From NCBI RefSeq assembly GCF_000469385.1, contig NZ_KI271345.1, positions 1 through 39,132 of the forward strand: a DNA stretch of 39,132 nt, given 5' to 3'. The DNA is from Leptotrichia sp. oral taxon 879 str. F0557 (GTDB taxonomy: Bacteria; Fusobacteriota; Fusobacteriia; Fusobacteriales; Leptotrichiaceae). The notes under the pieces were generated by a model. The model worked only from the letters and a program-made list of their open reading frames with translations, was not told the origin of the DNA and searched no databases. A program made the translations under genes and the position numbers. Below are positions 1 to 10,033 of the stretch, in pieces. How positions within the stretch are numbered: the first letter of the stretch is position 1; each line of letters starts with the position of its first letter.

Positions 1-160
1 CAAATTCCCTCTGCATTTTCTCTTGCTGCTGCCTAATTCTCTCCTGTTCAAGCTGTCTTTGCTGAATATCAATAATTCTGTTAGCTTCATTAACTGGAGC
101 AGAAAAAGCAATATTTGCAAGTAAAAACGCACAAAAAAGCATTATTTTTTTATGAATCAT
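1..160 (-). CDS. Partial secreted protein, possibly a TpsB/FhaC-type two-partner secretion transporter (5' end only)
   Basis: This is the first 53 codons of a gene that runs off the left edge. The ATG at 158-160 follows a perfect AAGGAGGTG ribosome binding site. The protein starts with a signal peptide (MIHKKIMLFCAFLLANIAFS, then APVNEANRI). After it comes a stretch very rich in Gln, Arg and Glu (IIDIQQRQLEQERIRQQQEK). A signal peptide followed by a Q/R/E-rich helix is typical of ShlB/FhaC/HecB outer-membrane transporters, where this helix plugs the barrel. The POTRA domains and barrel lie outside the window, so the family is an inference. The gene has its own strong promoter and may be either cargo or flanking chromosome. 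Confidence 0.5.
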   Translation of the reverse strand, partial: MIHKKIMLFCAFLLANIAFSAPVNEANRIIDIQQRQLEQERIRQQQEKMQREF

Positions 161-194
161 AAATTCACCTCCTTGTTTAATAAAAGATTAAATA

Positions 195-223
195 ATATTA
201 ACATAAATTAAAAAAGAAGTCAA
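195..223 (-). promoter_or_regulatory. Strong sigma-70-type promoter for the gene at 1-160
   Basis: On the minus strand the -35 TTGACT (218-223) and the -10 TAATAT (195-200) are separated by exactly 17 bp. The start codon lies about 35 bp downstream. The same -35/-10 pair and spacing recur at 29680-29708 ahead of the secretion operon. Confidence 0.8.
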
Positions 224-340
224 ATTTGTATAGAAAAACGAATTTTTAATACTTAAGACAGAAATGTTATCTTACAAAATTTAATATGAAATTTAATTTT
301 AAAGCTTCGATGTGAAAAAAATTTTAGAATAGTTTTCCTA

Positions 341-375
341 AAAAAAATACTCCAATCAATAAAAGGAATATTTTT
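341..375 (-). terminator. Possible intrinsic terminator after the giant helicase gene
   Basis: Arms 343-353 and 365-375 can form an 11-bp stem with one T-G pair around an 11-nt loop. On the minus strand the stem runs into eight Ts. It lies 34 bp beyond the helicase stop codon. The stem is AT-rich, so it is weak. Confidence 0.45.
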
Positions 376-408
376 CTTAAATTATTTAAATCTTATTTGT
401 TTCTAAAT

Positions 409-3400
409 TTATTTATTCTTTTCTAAATCTTGAATATCTATTTTTTCCTTAATCCCTTCCTTTTTTTTCATCCCTTCTTCTATCAATTTATTAACCTCGC
501 TTAATCTTTTAATTTTTTCTAATAATAAATCTGCTTTTTCAAAAGGCTTATTAACTTCTTCTTTCGCATTGGAAAATTCTTCCCTGTAATTTTCAAGTCT
601 TACCTTCTCTTTTTCCAGATTTTCAGGAATTTTATCTAACAAATTATCCATTCTCGTTATATTCCCAATTGAATCTTTCCCAAAATCAGTATAATATTTT
701 TCTTTGTTTTCCAGTACACATTTATATTTTTTCTCATAGAAGTCAAAATTTGAAGACAGTTTAAATCCTCTATAATTTCCAATAATTTGAGGCTCATCAG
801 ATATTCCAGTACCCTTTATAGCTTTTAAAAGCTCTTCTCCAGCTTCTTTTTTATCATAAATTTTGGTTCCGTTAATTTCAATAGATGTAAATTTATCCTC
901 ATTATTTGATTTTGGCTCTATTTTAGAAACATCTTCCTTCACATTTTCAATATATTTTTCCATTTTACTAATTTTTACAGGATATTCCTTTGTTATTTTA
1001 TCCTCAAGACGATATAAGTTTGACTTGTAATTGGCTTCAAGCATTCTTAACTTATTTACTTCCATATCCAAATCCATTTTTTCCTTAATTAAAGGATTTC
1101 CTGTTGCGAGTGCCTTTATTTCAGCATAGTTTAAAGAGCTTTCATCAACATCTTCTGCTACTCTGACTGGGGTTTTGGAAGTCATAATTTGGCTTATAAA
1201 CTTTTGTTTATTCTCGATAGTTTGCCACAAATAAGCGTCAAATGTATTCTCAGTAACATATCTGTAAATTTCCACTTTCTTATTTTCATTCCCTTGCCTG
1301 ACTATCCTTCCTGCCCGTTGTTCCAAATCCGAAGGACGCCACGGCACATCTAAGTCGTGAAGTGCAATTAATTTTGTTTGTACATTTGTTCCTGCTCCCA
1401 TTTTTTGTGTTGAACCTAGCAATATTCTTACATCTCCTGTTCTTACTTTTGCAAAAAGTTCGTCCTTCTGTTTTTCAGAATTTGCATTATGAATAAATGC
1501 TATTTCTTCTTCAAGAATACCTTTATTAATCAACTTTTCCTTTAAATCTTCATAAATATTGAAACTTCCATCATTTTTGGGAGTAGACATATCAGAAAAT
1601 ACAAGCTGTGCGGATTTTTTTTCAATGCTTTCTTTCCATATATTGTAGATATTTTCTACACAGGCATTTACTTTACTGTTTTCATCATCGGGAAGCATTT
1701 CATTTACAAGCCTCTGATCTAGTGCAAGTTTTTTACCATCATTTGTAATTTTTAACATATTGTCTTCTGTTGGCTCTACATTTCTGTTTCTTACTTCTTC
1801 TGCTCTTTCTGAAAGGCTTTCTAATATTAATTTCTGTTCCTCTGTCGGTTTAGTCAATACTTTTTTGTACTCTACTTCAGGTGTTGGTAAATTTAACATA
1901 TCAGCAGTCTGTATATCTGCAAATTGTTTAACATTGTTCATAAGTTCAGGAAGATTGTAGAATTTTGCAAATCTTGTTTTAGTTCTATAGCCATTTCCTT
2001 CAGGAGATAATTCAATAGCTGTAACTGTTTCCCCAAATGTGCTTGCCCAAGAATCAAAATTTTGATGTCCTTGTTTTTTAAGTTCATCATACTGTAAATA
2101 TCTTTGCATTGTATAAAGTTCTGACATAGTGTTGGAAACTGGTGTACCTGTCGCAAATACAACTCCTTTTCCACCTGTTATCTCATCCATATATCTACAT
2201 TTCATAAACATATCCGATGATTTTAATGCTTCAGTTTGTCCTATTCCTGCCACATTTTTCATTTTAGTGTATAAAAATAAATTTTTAAATGAATGTGCCT
2301 CATCTACATACAGCTTATCAACTCCTAATTCTTCAAATGTAACGACATTATCCTTTTTAAAATCATCATTTAATTTTTTTAGCCTTACTTCTAGTTTCTT
2401 TTTTGTACCTTCAAGTTGCTTTACAGTGAAATTCTGGTTATTTTCCTGCTTTAATTTTTGGATATTTTGTATAATTTCATCAATTTCATTTTGTATATGT
2501 TTTTGCTGGTAATCCTTGCTCATTGGTATTTTCTCGAACTGAGAATGTCCTATTATTACAGCGTCGTATTCTCCAGTTGCAATTCTTCCAATAAATCTTT
2601 TTCTGTTTTTGGGTTCAAAATCCTTTTTAGTTGCTACAAGAATATTTGCTCCTTGATAAAGTTCCAAAAATTCCCTTCCTAGTTGTTCAGTCAAATGATT
2701 AGGAACTACAAACATTGATTTTGTTGCAAGTCCAAGTCTTTTTGACTCCATTGCAGAAGCAACCATTTCAAAAGTTTTTCCTGCTCCCACAACGTGTGCA
2801 AGCAGTGTATTTCCACCGTACAATGTTCTTGCAACTGCATTTAATTGATGTGGCCTTAATTTTATTTCAGGATTTATGCCATTAAAAGTAAGATGGCTTC
2901 CATCATATTCTCTTAGTCGAATTGAATTAAATTTTTCGTTATATATCTTAGTTAATTCATTTCTTCTTTCCAAATCCTTAAAAATCCAATCTTTAAAAGC
3001 CTGTTTAATAATATCCTGTTTTTGTCCTGCCAGCATAGTTTCCTTTTTATTTAAAATTGCTATTTTTTTACCTTCCGAATCTGTTTCATAGTCAAAAATT
3101 TTTGTATCTCTTAAATTTAGAGAATCTTCTATAAGTTTGTACACATTTACCCTTTCAGTTCCAAAAGTCATAACAGCAAGGGGATTATCATTATCCATAT
3201 TCTTATTTTCTATTCTCCATTCGGAAGTATATTCAGAGTAGTGAACTTTTATATATGAACTTTTGTATGCTGGTGTCTTTAATGTTTCCACAATAAAATC
3301 CTTTATATGATTTTTAGGAACCCAAGTTGCTCCAATTCTGACATTTATCTCGCTTGCTTCAAGTGGCTTAGGCATTACTTCCTGCAATTTTTCTTTTTGA

Positions 3401-6400
3401 AAATTTAGTATTTCAGGACTTATTCCATTTTTCTCTTCATCAGAAAGAGAATTAAATTTGTCAATATATTCTATTTTTTCTCTTATATTCCCACTTAAAT
3501 ATTCATCCTGTGTTACATATTGAAATTTTTGTGGAAAATCTTGATTTATATTAAGAAATATTTCCCCTTTTAGACTGTCAATTAAATCATCTTTTTTCAT
3601 TCCAGTAAGATTTGTCATATATTCAAAATCCACTTTTGCTTTTTGAGAAATTGAAAGAATTAAGGCTTCTTGCGGTGTGTCTACTCTATCTATAACTTTT
3701 GATTGTTTTATCGTTCTTTTAGAAAAAATATCCCCTTTTTTCTTAAAGTTTCCACGTTCATCAAATATCTCTATTGAAGATAATAAAGAATAATTGGAAT
3801 CTTCAGTAAATAATCTCGAATTTGCTCTTGAATTTAAATATCCATACTTATTAATAAATCCATCATATATTCTATTTAGTTTTTCCTGCTCAATTTTTAA
3901 TCTATCATCTGTTTCACTGTCTTTTTGAATCTGAATAACTTTTCTTAATGAAGATGTAAGTTCTATATATTTTGATATTTTATCCTTATCTCTATCTGAT
4001 AAATCTTGTAATATCATTTCACTATTTTCTTTAAAATAAATATCGTTATCTTTTTTGAAGAATGAAAAATTTCTTATTTCATAGTCTTCATTTTCAACAC
4101 TAATTACAGTTTCTTTTTCCTCAGCGAGAGTTTTTTCATAACTTCCTTCTATATTCCCAACTGCTTGTTCTAATTCATCCTTTAAATTACTATTTTCTTT
4201 TGGCATACAAGTTAATGTTCTCCCAAAACGTCCACTAACTTCCTCCATTTTCCCCAAAACCATATTAGGATTATCCACAAAATACTGATTATATACAAAT
4301 TCTTCAGAATCAGATTTAACCGCATACCAGTCCTGCTCCTCTTTATTTATATTTTCCCTTTTCTTTAAAAATATAATATCCGATATCACTTCAGTTCCAG
4401 CAACGCCTTTAAATGTATCATTTGGAAGCCTTATTGCTCCTAATAATTCCGCTCTTTCTCCAATGTATCTTCTCACACTGTCATCCTTTTTATCAAATGT
4501 CCCAGAAGAAGTTATGAAAGCCATAATTCCGCCTTTTTTTACCTTATCTAATGATTTTGCAATAAAGTAGTCGTGTATCATAAAGTTCTGCTTTTCATAT
4601 TCTCTGTCCATTACCTTAAAATCTCCAAACGGAACATTTCCTATTACAACATCAAATGAATTGTTAGAAAATTCTGTTTTTTCAAATCCTTTTACTTGAA
4701 TATTACTTTCAGGATAAAGTTTTTTAGCAATATTTCCGCTGATACTGTCTAGTTCCACACCATATATCTTGGAGTTTTCTAATTCATCAGGCAGATTACC
4801 TATAAAGTTTCCCACACCACAACTTGGCTCTAAAATATTTCCGCCTTCAAATCCAAGTTGCTGTATTCCTTTATAAATGGAATCAATTACTATTTTAGGT
4901 GTATAAAAGGCTGTCAATGTACTTGCCTTAGCATTATCATATTCTTCCTGCGTCAAATTTTCTTTTAAAAAATTTCTTGCTTCTTCCCATTGTCCACCTT
5001 TATTTTCATCAAATACATCAGCCAGTCCTCCCCATCCAACATATTTAGAAAGTGTTATCTTTTCATCATCTGCAGCTTCTCTTTCCTTCAAATTTTTTAA
5101 AACTTTTATAGCTTCGATATTATTGTTTAGACGCTCTGATGGTAACAGTTTTTCAGACTGAATTTCTTCAGTAATTTTAAAATTTTTAGAAATATTATCT
5201 TTACTATTTTCTTCATCTATATAAGGATATATTATTTCATCATTCTCAATAATATTTTCTGTTTCCTTTTCAGGAATAAAATATTGATTTTCATCTATAA
5301 GTTCCTGTATTCTTTTTTCAATTTTGTCCCAAGACAGAACTATCTTAACTTCATTATTACTAAAATGGTTTTTATATAACTTCATGTTTTTAGAAGTATA
5401 AAAGGCATCATCTATAAAATCTCCACGGTCAGGTATTGAAAAACCGCCTGTTCCGTATTCCCATTTCAAATATTTTATTCTGTCTTCCTTTGAACTATTA
5501 TCTTGAAAAAAATTATAGATGGATTCTACTCCACTGTATGATTTTAATACATCATCAATATTCTTTTGAGTAATTATATTATCATTTTCTATTTGTAAAT
5601 TATCTGATTGTAAGTTATTTCCCTGAGAGAAGAGAGTAGGCTGTTCATAAGCCTTACCCATTCCATTTGATCCTTTTCTTTTAATTCTTCGGTTAATCCC
5701 ATAGTTTTCATCATTTTGGGTTTTTCTATCTCCCAAAATTTCTCCACTTCTGTCTGAATTGAAAATAGATGTTCCATAACTTCTCCCTTCATTAGAAGAT
5801 TTTTCAAAAATTCCACTTTCTCTTGTTCCAGATATTTCATTCTCGCTCGTCCCCAAGAGTTGAGTTTGCTCAAGTCTATTTCTTCTTCCTCTAAATCCGG
5901 AACTAGCACTTGAAACTTCTTGTCCATTAGTATCATTTTGTAAGTTCCTCTCGCCTGCTCGTAGGATGTTTCCTTCACTACTGGAGTATATATCCCGTTC
6001 TCTATCAGATATTCTTTCCCGTCTATCATCTTTTTCAGCATATTCCAATTCCTCCTCATTTTTTTCATTTTCTATCTCATATCCAATTTTACTATTTTGT
6101 TCTAAAGTTGTTTCATCATTTATTTTCTGAATTTCCTTACTTACTTTGATTAGAACTTTTTTTGCCACATTGGATATTTCTGATGATATTAGTTCCATAG
6201 TTCTAAAGTCTGAGAATAAAGAATAAATTTTCTTTTCCTTTTCATTAAATATATCCTTTTTCTTAATTCCCATTCTTTGATCAAGTGCAATCAGAACAGA
6301 TTTTTTTATAAAACTTTCAAGAACTTCTGTATCTTTGTAATTGAAAGTATCTAATTTGCTGTTTTCAAGCATTGTCTGGCTTATAAGCACCATCTGTGCT

Positions 6401-6795
6401 TCTTCAAAATCTGATTTTCCTGTCATTCTTTCAAAAACATCTTTATGAGTTCTATTATTAAATTCCCATAATTTAGGTTTTTCATCGTTACCTTTATCTA
6501 GGGACACTGTCTGTGTAACATCAAAAATATATCTGACATTCTTTTTTCCACTTCTTATATTATATACAGGTATTCCTTTCTGATTTCTTTCTACAACTCT
6601 GTTAAAATTTTCTTTCCAAAAGTCATATTCTGCACAGGCTACAGCTTCAGGACGAATAAAAAATATATTTAACTGATCCAATGCAGAATATTTATAATTG
6701 TTTCCTATGACATGAAGATAGTTAATATATTCACTAAAATCTTCATTTATCTTTTTATGTGCATTTTCCAATACAGTTTGAATCTTATACCCCAT
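409..6795 (-). CDS. Giant ArdC-like / N6-adenine methylase / SNF2-type helicase protein (2128 aa)
   Basis: This is a multidomain DNA-processing protein of the type found in ICEs, large plasmids and phages; phage P1 DarB has a related methylase-helicase plan. Residues about 35-80 look like the ArdC N-terminal ssDNA-binding domain. Residues about 250-400 are a low-complexity Ser/Gly/Asn/Arg-rich linker. The methylase part has a SAM-binding motif EPSCGVGNF (656-664) and a catalytic-type motif GNVPFGD (719-725; NVPF in place of the usual NPPY/F). The helicase part has Walker A GAGKT (1337-1341), DEAH (1498-1501), a TGTPVSN motif, and [10 protein letters not shown] (1826-1835). The start has a GGGGG ribosome binding site. 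It is the last gene of the minus-strand transfer region. The expected role is protecting or remodelling transferred DNA, but whether the methylase is active is unknown. A second gene lies in another frame inside the linker (5589-6041). Confidence 0.88.
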   Translation of the reverse strand: MGYKIQTVLENAHKKINEDFSEYINYLHVIGNNYKYSALDQLNIFFIRPEAVACAEYDFWKENFNRVVERNQKGIPVYNIRSGKKNVRYIFDVTQTVSLDKGNDEKPKLWEFNNRTHKDVFERMTGKSDFEEAQMVLISQTMLENSKLDTFNYKDTEVLESFIKKSVLIALDQRMGIKKKDIFNEKEKKIYSLFSDFRTMELISSEISNVAKKVLIKVSKEIQKINDETTLEQNSKIGYEIENEKNEEELEYAEKDDRRERISDRERDIYSSSEGNILRAGERNLQNDTNGQEVSSASSGFRGRRNRLEQTQLLGTSENEISGTRESGIFEKSSNEGRSYGTSIFNSDRSGEILGDRKTQNDENYGINRRIKRKGSNGMGKAYEQPTLFSQGNNLQSDNLQIENDNIITQKNIDDVLKSYSGVESIYNFFQDNSSKEDRIKYLKWEYGTGGFSIPDRGDFIDDAFYTSKNMKLYKNHFSNNEVKIVLSWDKIEKRIQELIDENQYFIPEKETENIIENDEIIYPYIDEENSKDNISKNFKITEEIQSEKLLPSERLNNNIEAIKVLKNLKEREAADDEKITLSKYVGWGGLADVFDENKGGQWEEARNFLKENLTQEEYDNAKASTLTAFYTPKIVIDSIYKGIQQLGFEGGNILEPSCGVGNFIGNLPDELENSKIYGVELDSISGNIAKKLYPESNIQVKGFEKTEFSNNSFDVVIGNVPFGDFKVMDREYEKQNFMIHDYFIAKSLDKVKKGGIMAFITSSGTFDKKDDSVRRYIGERAELLGAIRLPNDTFKGVAGTEVISDIIFLKKRENINKEEQDWYAVKSDSEEFVYNQYFVDNPNMVLGKMEEVSGRFGRTLTCMPKENSNLKDELEQAVGNIEGSYEKTLAEEKETVISVENEDYEIRNFSFFKKDNDIYFKENSEMILQDLSDRDKDKISKYIELTSSLRKVIQIQKDSETDDRLKIEQEKLNRIYDGFINKYGYLNSRANSRLFTEDSNYSLLSSIEIFDERGNFKKKGDIFSKRTIKQSKVIDRVDTPQEALILSISQKAKVDFEYMTNLTGMKKDDLIDSLKGEIFLNINQDFPQKFQYVTQDEYLSGNIREKIEYIDKFNSLSDEEKNGISPEILNFQKEKLQEVMPKPLEASEINVRIGATWVPKNHIKDFIVETLKTPAYKSSYIKVHYSEYTSEWRIENKNMDNDNPLAVMTFGTERVNVYKLIEDSLNLRDTKIFDYETDSEGKKIAILNKKETMLAGQKQDIIKQAFKDWIFKDLERRNELTKIYNEKFNSIRLREYDGSHLTFNGINPEIKLRPHQLNAVARTLYGGNTLLAHVVGAGKTFEMVASAMESKRLGLATKSMFVVPNHLTEQLGREFLELYQGANILVATKKDFEPKNRKRFIGRIATGEYDAVIIGHSQFEKIPMSKDYQQKHIQNEIDEIIQNIQKLKQENNQNFTVKQLEGTKKKLEVRLKKLNDDFKKDNVVTFEELGVDKLYVDEAHSFKNLFLYTKMKNVAGIGQTEALKSSDMFMKCRYMDEITGGKGVVFATGTPVSNTMSELYTMQRYLQYDELKKQGHQNFDSWASTFGETVTAIELSPEGNGYRTKTRFAKFYNLPELMNNVKQFADIQTADMLNLPTPEVEYKKVLTKPTEEQKLILESLSERAEEVRNRNVEPTEDNMLKITNDGKKLALDQRLVNEMLPDDENSKVNACVENIYNIWKESIEKKSAQLVFSDMSTPKNDGSFNIYEDLKEKLINKGILEEEIAFIHNANSEKQKDELFAKVRTGDVRILLGSTQKMGAGTNVQTKLIALHDLDVPWRPSDLEQRAGRIVRQGNENKKVEIYRYVTENTFDAYLWQTIENKQKFISQIMTSKTPVRVAEDVDESSLNYAEIKALATGNPLIKEKMDLDMEVNKLRMLEANYKSNLYRLEDKITKEYPVKISKMEKYIENVKEDVSKIEPKSNNEDKFTSIEINGTKIYDKKEAGEELLKAIKGTGISDEPQIIGNYRGFKLSSNFDFYEKKYKCVLENKEKYYTDFGKDSIGNITRMDNLLDKIPENLEKEKVRLENYREEFSNAKEEVNKPFEKADLLLEKIKRLSEVNKLIEEGMKKKEGIKEKIDIQDLEKNK
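5589..6041 (-). CDS. tnpV: TnpV-like protein encoded in an alternative frame inside the helicase gene
   Basis: This 150-residue frame lies wholly within the giant helicase gene, on the same strand but in a different frame. It is no ordinary shadow frame. It has AGGAGG (6051-6056) nine bases before its ATG, and the product resembles TnpV proteins of Firmicutes transposons and ICEs. The matching features are a Tyr-rich N-terminus with a PDLEEEEID stretch, then [13 protein letters not shown] (63-75), [14 protein letters not shown], and a C-terminus with [20 protein letters not shown] (114-133) followed by [11 protein letters not shown]. The matching part of the helicase (residues about 252-402) is disordered and poor in hydrophobic residues, as expected where a folded protein is overprinted. 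TnpV function is poorly known. A longer frame begins at 6068, but the ribosome binding site favours 6041. Family recognition is from memory. Confidence 0.72.
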   Translation of the reverse strand: MLKKMIDGKEYLIENGIYTPVVKETSYEQARGTYKMILMDKKFQVLVPDLEEEEIDLSKLNSWGRARMKYLEQEKVEFLKNLLMKGEVMEHLFSIQTEVEKFWEIEKPKMMKTMGLTEELKEKDQMEWVRLMNSLLSSLREITYNQIIYK

Positions 6796-6839
6796 TTCTT
6801 CCCCCTAATATAAAATTTTGTGATTTCAAATTTTAATTA

Positions 6840-8912
6840 TCATTTTTCTATTTTTATAAAATCCTTTCTTTGCAAGTTCAAATAATCTCCATTTATCTCT
6901 ATTCCAAAATGTGCATTATATTCCTTTCCACTTTTACTTTTTATCTTAAACACAACCTGTTTCCCTCTTAATAATTTTTTTGCATTATCCTTACTTATCT
7001 TTATTTTTTGTCCAAAATAACTTGCTTCTTTCCAAAGAGATGTTTTACATCCCTTCTTATAATTACTGCAATAGTAACTTTTACTGTTCTCATAAACATT
7101 ACTGTTACATTTAGGACATTTTCCAATAACCTCCATTTCTTTTTCAAATTTTTCAACTTCTATATCTTGATTTATTATATTTTGTAACTCACTTTTAGTT
7201 TTTTCAATAATATCACTTATATTTTTTCTGTTATTATAAATATCTTTCTGAAGCATAGAAAACTCAACAGTCTTTTCTGCATAAAGATTAATATGGAGCA
7301 AATCCAGCAGTTCGATTAACTTTATCCCTTTTTCAGTTATACTAAAATTTTGTTTTTCGGAAGTAATATATCTATATTTCTTAGCTTTCTCAATTATTCC
7401 TGTTCTAGTCGCCTCTGTACCAATCTCTACTCCTTTCATTATTTCTCTATATTCCTGTGTATCGTCCTCATTTTCCTGATTTTTTTCTTTTCTAAAAGGA
7501 TTTTTTAAATAATTACTCAAATTTTCCTCAGTAACTTTTTTAGGAGGAATGGTTAATTTATCAGCAACTTTAAAATCAACATCAATTTCCTGATTAATTT
7601 CAAAATATGGCAACTTGTTATCTATCTTCTGATTTTCATATTTTAAAAATCCTTCCTGCTTTACTGATTTTCCCTTCAAGTTAAAGATTTCATTTCCCAC
7701 AGCAATCTTTATTTCAGTTTGATTAATTATCGCTTGCTCCTTCAAAAAGTTAGAAATAAATCTATTTCTTATTGTTTCAAAAATTATCTTTTCTTCTAAA
7801 TCCAAACTATTCATATCAGGAACTTTCAAAGTTGGCATTACTGCACTATGGCTCTCAATCTTGCTACTGTCAAATATTTTTTTGCTGTCCTTAAACACCA
7901 GTTCATAATCACTATATAATTTTATAAGTTCTCTTACCTTGTCTTTTTCCTCTTCAGCAAGATATTCTGTATTTGTTCTAGGATATGTAATAAATCCCTT
8001 TTCATAGAGATTTTGTATAATTTCAAGAGATTTTGCAAAACTTATTTTATTTTCCTTCGATAATTTACTTTGTAATTTTGAAAGTGAAAAAAGTTTTGGA
8101 GGATTAAGAATAATTTCCTTTTCAGTTATATCTTTTACAATCCCTTTATTTCTATTTAACTCATACGAATAACTTTTAGCTTTTTCAAGTTCTAAAAGAT
8201 TGTATTTTTTATCACAAATAAGTTTTAACAAAGTTCCATTACACATAGTTTCACTCTCAATAGTAAAATATTTTTCAGGAATGAAATTTTTAATTGCCAA
8301 ATCTTTATCATAAATATGTTTTATAACTGGAATAAGAACACGTCCGACTGGAAAAAGCGTGTTAGCCTTTAACGAAATATATCTTGTAAGATTGATTCCC
8401 ATAAGCCAGTCCATATATGTCCTTGCAAGCCCCTCATTATGTAAATTTTTATATTTAGAATTATCTTCAAGATTATTTATGGCTTTTCTTATGGTTTCTT
8501 CAGTCTGTTCAGGAAGCCACAATCTTTTTATCTTCTTATCAGTTTTTATGGCATTGATAATAATATCCACTATAATTTGCCCTTCCCTGTCTGCATCTCC
8601 CGCATTTACTATCTCATCAACTTCATTGCTGTTAATAAGATTATTTAATATCTTATACTGTTTCTTTATTCCCAAATCATTTTTTAAGTCAAATTCAAAT
8701 TTTTCAGGAAAAAATGGCAGTTTAACTTCACTCCATTTCCTCTTTTCTCCAACATATCCATCAACATCCCTTAATTTAAACAAATGTCCAAAAGCCCAAG
8801 AAATAATATACTTTCCATTTTCCATATACCCCTCTTTATTAACCTTGACATTCAATGCACTTGCAATATTACGTGCAAGACTCGGCTTTTCTGCTATTAT
8901 TAATTTTTTCAT
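6840..8912 (-). CDS. topB: DNA topoisomerase III (type IA)
   Basis: This enzyme relaxes or decatenates DNA by cutting one strand. Conjugative elements often carry such a copy. The 690-residue protein starts with the TOPRIM strand MKKLIIAEKPSLARNIASAL and has the metal-binding GDADREG motif (105-111; D106, D108, E110). The catalytic tyrosine is Y310 in FITYPRT. LARTYMDWLMGINLTR (162-177) and FPVGRVLIPVI (187-197) match the conserved core, although GRVLIP differs from the usual GRVQTP. A C-terminal zinc ribbon has C599, C602, C615 and C622. The length is normal for TopB. AAGGGGG precedes the ATG. It lies 44 bp upstream of the helicase gene, probably in the same transcript, and likely resolves intermediates during transfer or replication. 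Confidence 0.95.
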   Translation of the reverse strand: MKKLIIAEKPSLARNIASALNVKVNKEGYMENGKYIISWAFGHLFKLRDVDGYVGEKRKWSEVKLPFFPEKFEFDLKNDLGIKKQYKILNNLINSNEVDEIVNAGDADREGQIIVDIIINAIKTDKKIKRLWLPEQTEETIRKAINNLEDNSKYKNLHNEGLARTYMDWLMGINLTRYISLKANTLFPVGRVLIPVIKHIYDKDLAIKNFIPEKYFTIESETMCNGTLLKLICDKKYNLLELEKAKSYSYELNRNKGIVKDITEKEIILNPPKLFSLSKLQSKLSKENKISFAKSLEIIQNLYEKGFITYPRTNTEYLAEEEKDKVRELIKLYSDYELVFKDSKKIFDSSKIESHSAVMPTLKVPDMNSLDLEEKIIFETIRNRFISNFLKEQAIINQTEIKIAVGNEIFNLKGKSVKQEGFLKYENQKIDNKLPYFEINQEIDVDFKVADKLTIPPKKVTEENLSNYLKNPFRKEKNQENEDDTQEYREIMKGVEIGTEATRTGIIEKAKKYRYITSEKQNFSITEKGIKLIELLDLLHINLYAEKTVEFSMLQKDIYNNRKNISDIIEKTKSELQNIINQDIEVEKFEKEMEVIGKCPKCNSNVYENSKSYYCSNYKKGCKTSLWKEASYFGQKIKISKDNAKKLLRGKQVVFKIKSKSGKEYNAHFGIEINGDYLNLQRKDFIKIEK

Positions 8913-8930
8913 ATATCTTCCCCCTTACTT

Positions 8931-9353
8931 CTATCTCTCTAAATCTTTGTCATCAGTATTCCAAAAACTTTTAGAAAAACTTTGCTTTTGGTTTTCACTT
9001 ACATTTTTCTCTTTTTCAGTTTTTAAATATTCATTATTCTTTATCCCTTCATTTAATATTTCAATTTTCCAATCATCTCCATAATATGTAAATTCTACAT
9101 CTTTAAATTTATCAGCTTCCTCTATACAATTACTAAAATCATGTTCCAAAGTATCAAAACTAAACTCATCGTATTTTAAATTTAAGGTATTAATTGTATC
9201 TCTCAATTCTTTTACAAATTCTTTGTTATATACATTCCCAAATTTTTCTTCTATTTTTGATAAAATATGTTCTGATGAATAATATACATTTTCCTTGTCA
9301 AATTTTACACCAGCAATCTCTCCTAAAAATTGTTGAATTACCTTACTTTCCAT
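8931..9353 (-). CDS. Hypothetical protein (140 aa), transfer region
   Basis: Not recognised. The frame opens further upstream (to 9392), but ATG 9353 is chosen because AGGAGG lies seven bases before it and because the longer version would overlap the neighbouring NlpC/P60 gene. The protein is acidic, has no signal peptide or membrane segment, and ends in a polar Lys/Glu/Ser-rich tail. A segment with KDVEFTYYGDDWKIEILNEG is probably beta-stranded. It lies between an NlpC/P60 hydrolase and topB, so it belongs to the transfer operon, but nothing in it points to a reaction. Confidence 0.75.
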   Translation of the reverse strand: MESKVIQQFLGEIAGVKFDKENVYYSSEHILSKIEEKFGNVYNKEFVKELRDTINTLNLKYDEFSFDTLEHDFSNCIEEADKFKDVEFTYYGDDWKIEILNEGIKNNEYLKTEKEKNVSENQKQSFSKSFWNTDDKDLER

Positions 9354-9370
9354 ACTATTTCCTCCTACAT

Positions 9371-9904
9371 TTATATAACCGACACTGCCCATCTAAACTT
9401 ATCCTGATAAAACCCAGTAAAGTCTGAAACAATTACTCTTTTACTTTTTGAGCTGGCGTGTATAAACTGTCTATTCCCAATATACATTCCCACATGTGAA
9501 ATTCTGCCTTTTTCTAAAGTTTCAAAAAATAGCAAGTCCCCCTTCTTAATATTATTATGCAATTTTGGTTTAAATATCGACTGTTCTGACGAAACACGTG
9601 GAATTGTAATTCCCAATGTTTTTTTGAACACATACTGTACAAAGCTGGAACAGTCAAAACTACTACTTCCAGTTGCACCATACACATAAGGCTTTCCAAT
9701 CTGAGTTTTTGCAAATTCTACAATTTTATATCTTATTTTTTCTTCTCTGTCCTTATTGCTCTTAGTTGTGTTATTTTCAATTATTTCCATCTTTTTACTA
9801 TCTTCATTTATTAATTGTTTCTGAAAATTAATTTCCCCCTTAGAAAAAGATAGCGAAGAAATAACTGATATTCCCATTAAAATTTTTACAATATTATTAA
9901 ACAT
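9371..9904 (-). CDS. Secreted NlpC/P60 peptidoglycan hydrolase
   Basis: The predicted cysteine endopeptidase cuts peptide stems of peptidoglycan, probably to let the secretion machinery cross the wall. ATG 9904 is preferred over an upstream ATG (9931) because AAGGAG lies six bases before it and the protein then begins directly with a signal peptide (MFNNIVKILMGISVISSLSFS). Residues about 60-177 form the NlpC/P60 domain. The predicted triad is C85 in FDCSSF, H137 in ISHVGMYIG and H149 in FIHASS. GKPYVYGA and KKGDLLFF are also typical. The mature N-terminus, KGEINFQKQ, is almost the same as that of the upstream transglycosylase. A palindrome (10008-10029) and a long imperfect hairpin (9953-9997) lie upstream. 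Confidence 0.9.
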   Translation of the reverse strand: MFNNIVKILMGISVISSLSFSKGEINFQKQLINEDSKKMEIIENNTTKSNKDREEKIRYKIVEFAKTQIGKPYVYGATGSSSFDCSSFVQYVFKKTLGITIPRVSSEQSIFKPKLHNNIKKGDLLFFETLEKGRISHVGMYIGNRQFIHASSKSKRVIVSDFTGFYQDKFRWAVSVI

Positions 9905-9952
9905 TTTCCACTCCTTCAAATCTTGTTTCATAATTCTTATTATTTTTACTGC

Positions 9953-9997
9953 TCAGTGTTTTTTCTCAAAACTTTTGTAATGAAAAAAATCCACTGA
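9953..9997 (-). other. Imperfect hairpin in the leader of the NlpC/P60 gene
   Basis: Arms with CAGTG at 9954-9958 and CACTG at 9992-9996 extend inward through a T-run facing an A-run. The likely loop is about 14 nt. The hairpin lies between the palindrome at 10008-10029 and the hydrolase start and has no U-tract of the usual terminator kind. It may be a leader structure. Function unknown. Confidence 0.3.
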
Positions 9998-10007
9998 CCT
10001 AATTTTG

Positions 10008-10029
10008 ATTTTCTCACGTGTGAGAAAAT
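10008..10029. repeat. parS- or operator-like palindrome, copy 1
   Basis: The core TTTTCTCACGTGTGAGAAAA (10009-10028) is a 9-2-9 inverted repeat, extended by one A-T pair at each end. The same core recurs at 34337-34360, with variants at 32938-32957 and 33523-33542. This copy lies between the transglycosylase stop and the NlpC/P60 start, far from the other three. Confidence 0.75.
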
Positions 10030-10033
10030 ATAG

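Noticed and set aside
1938-2174. 78-codon minus-strand frame inside the helicase gene.
   Set aside because: Unlike the TnpV frame it overlaps conserved helicase motifs, has no clear ribosome binding site and no family resemblance.
8359-9084. 241-codon plus-strand frame opposite topB and the next gene.
   Set aside because: It spans two well-supported minus-strand genes, is rich in Phe/Ser/Leu as expected of antisense AT-rich DNA, and has no ribosome binding site.
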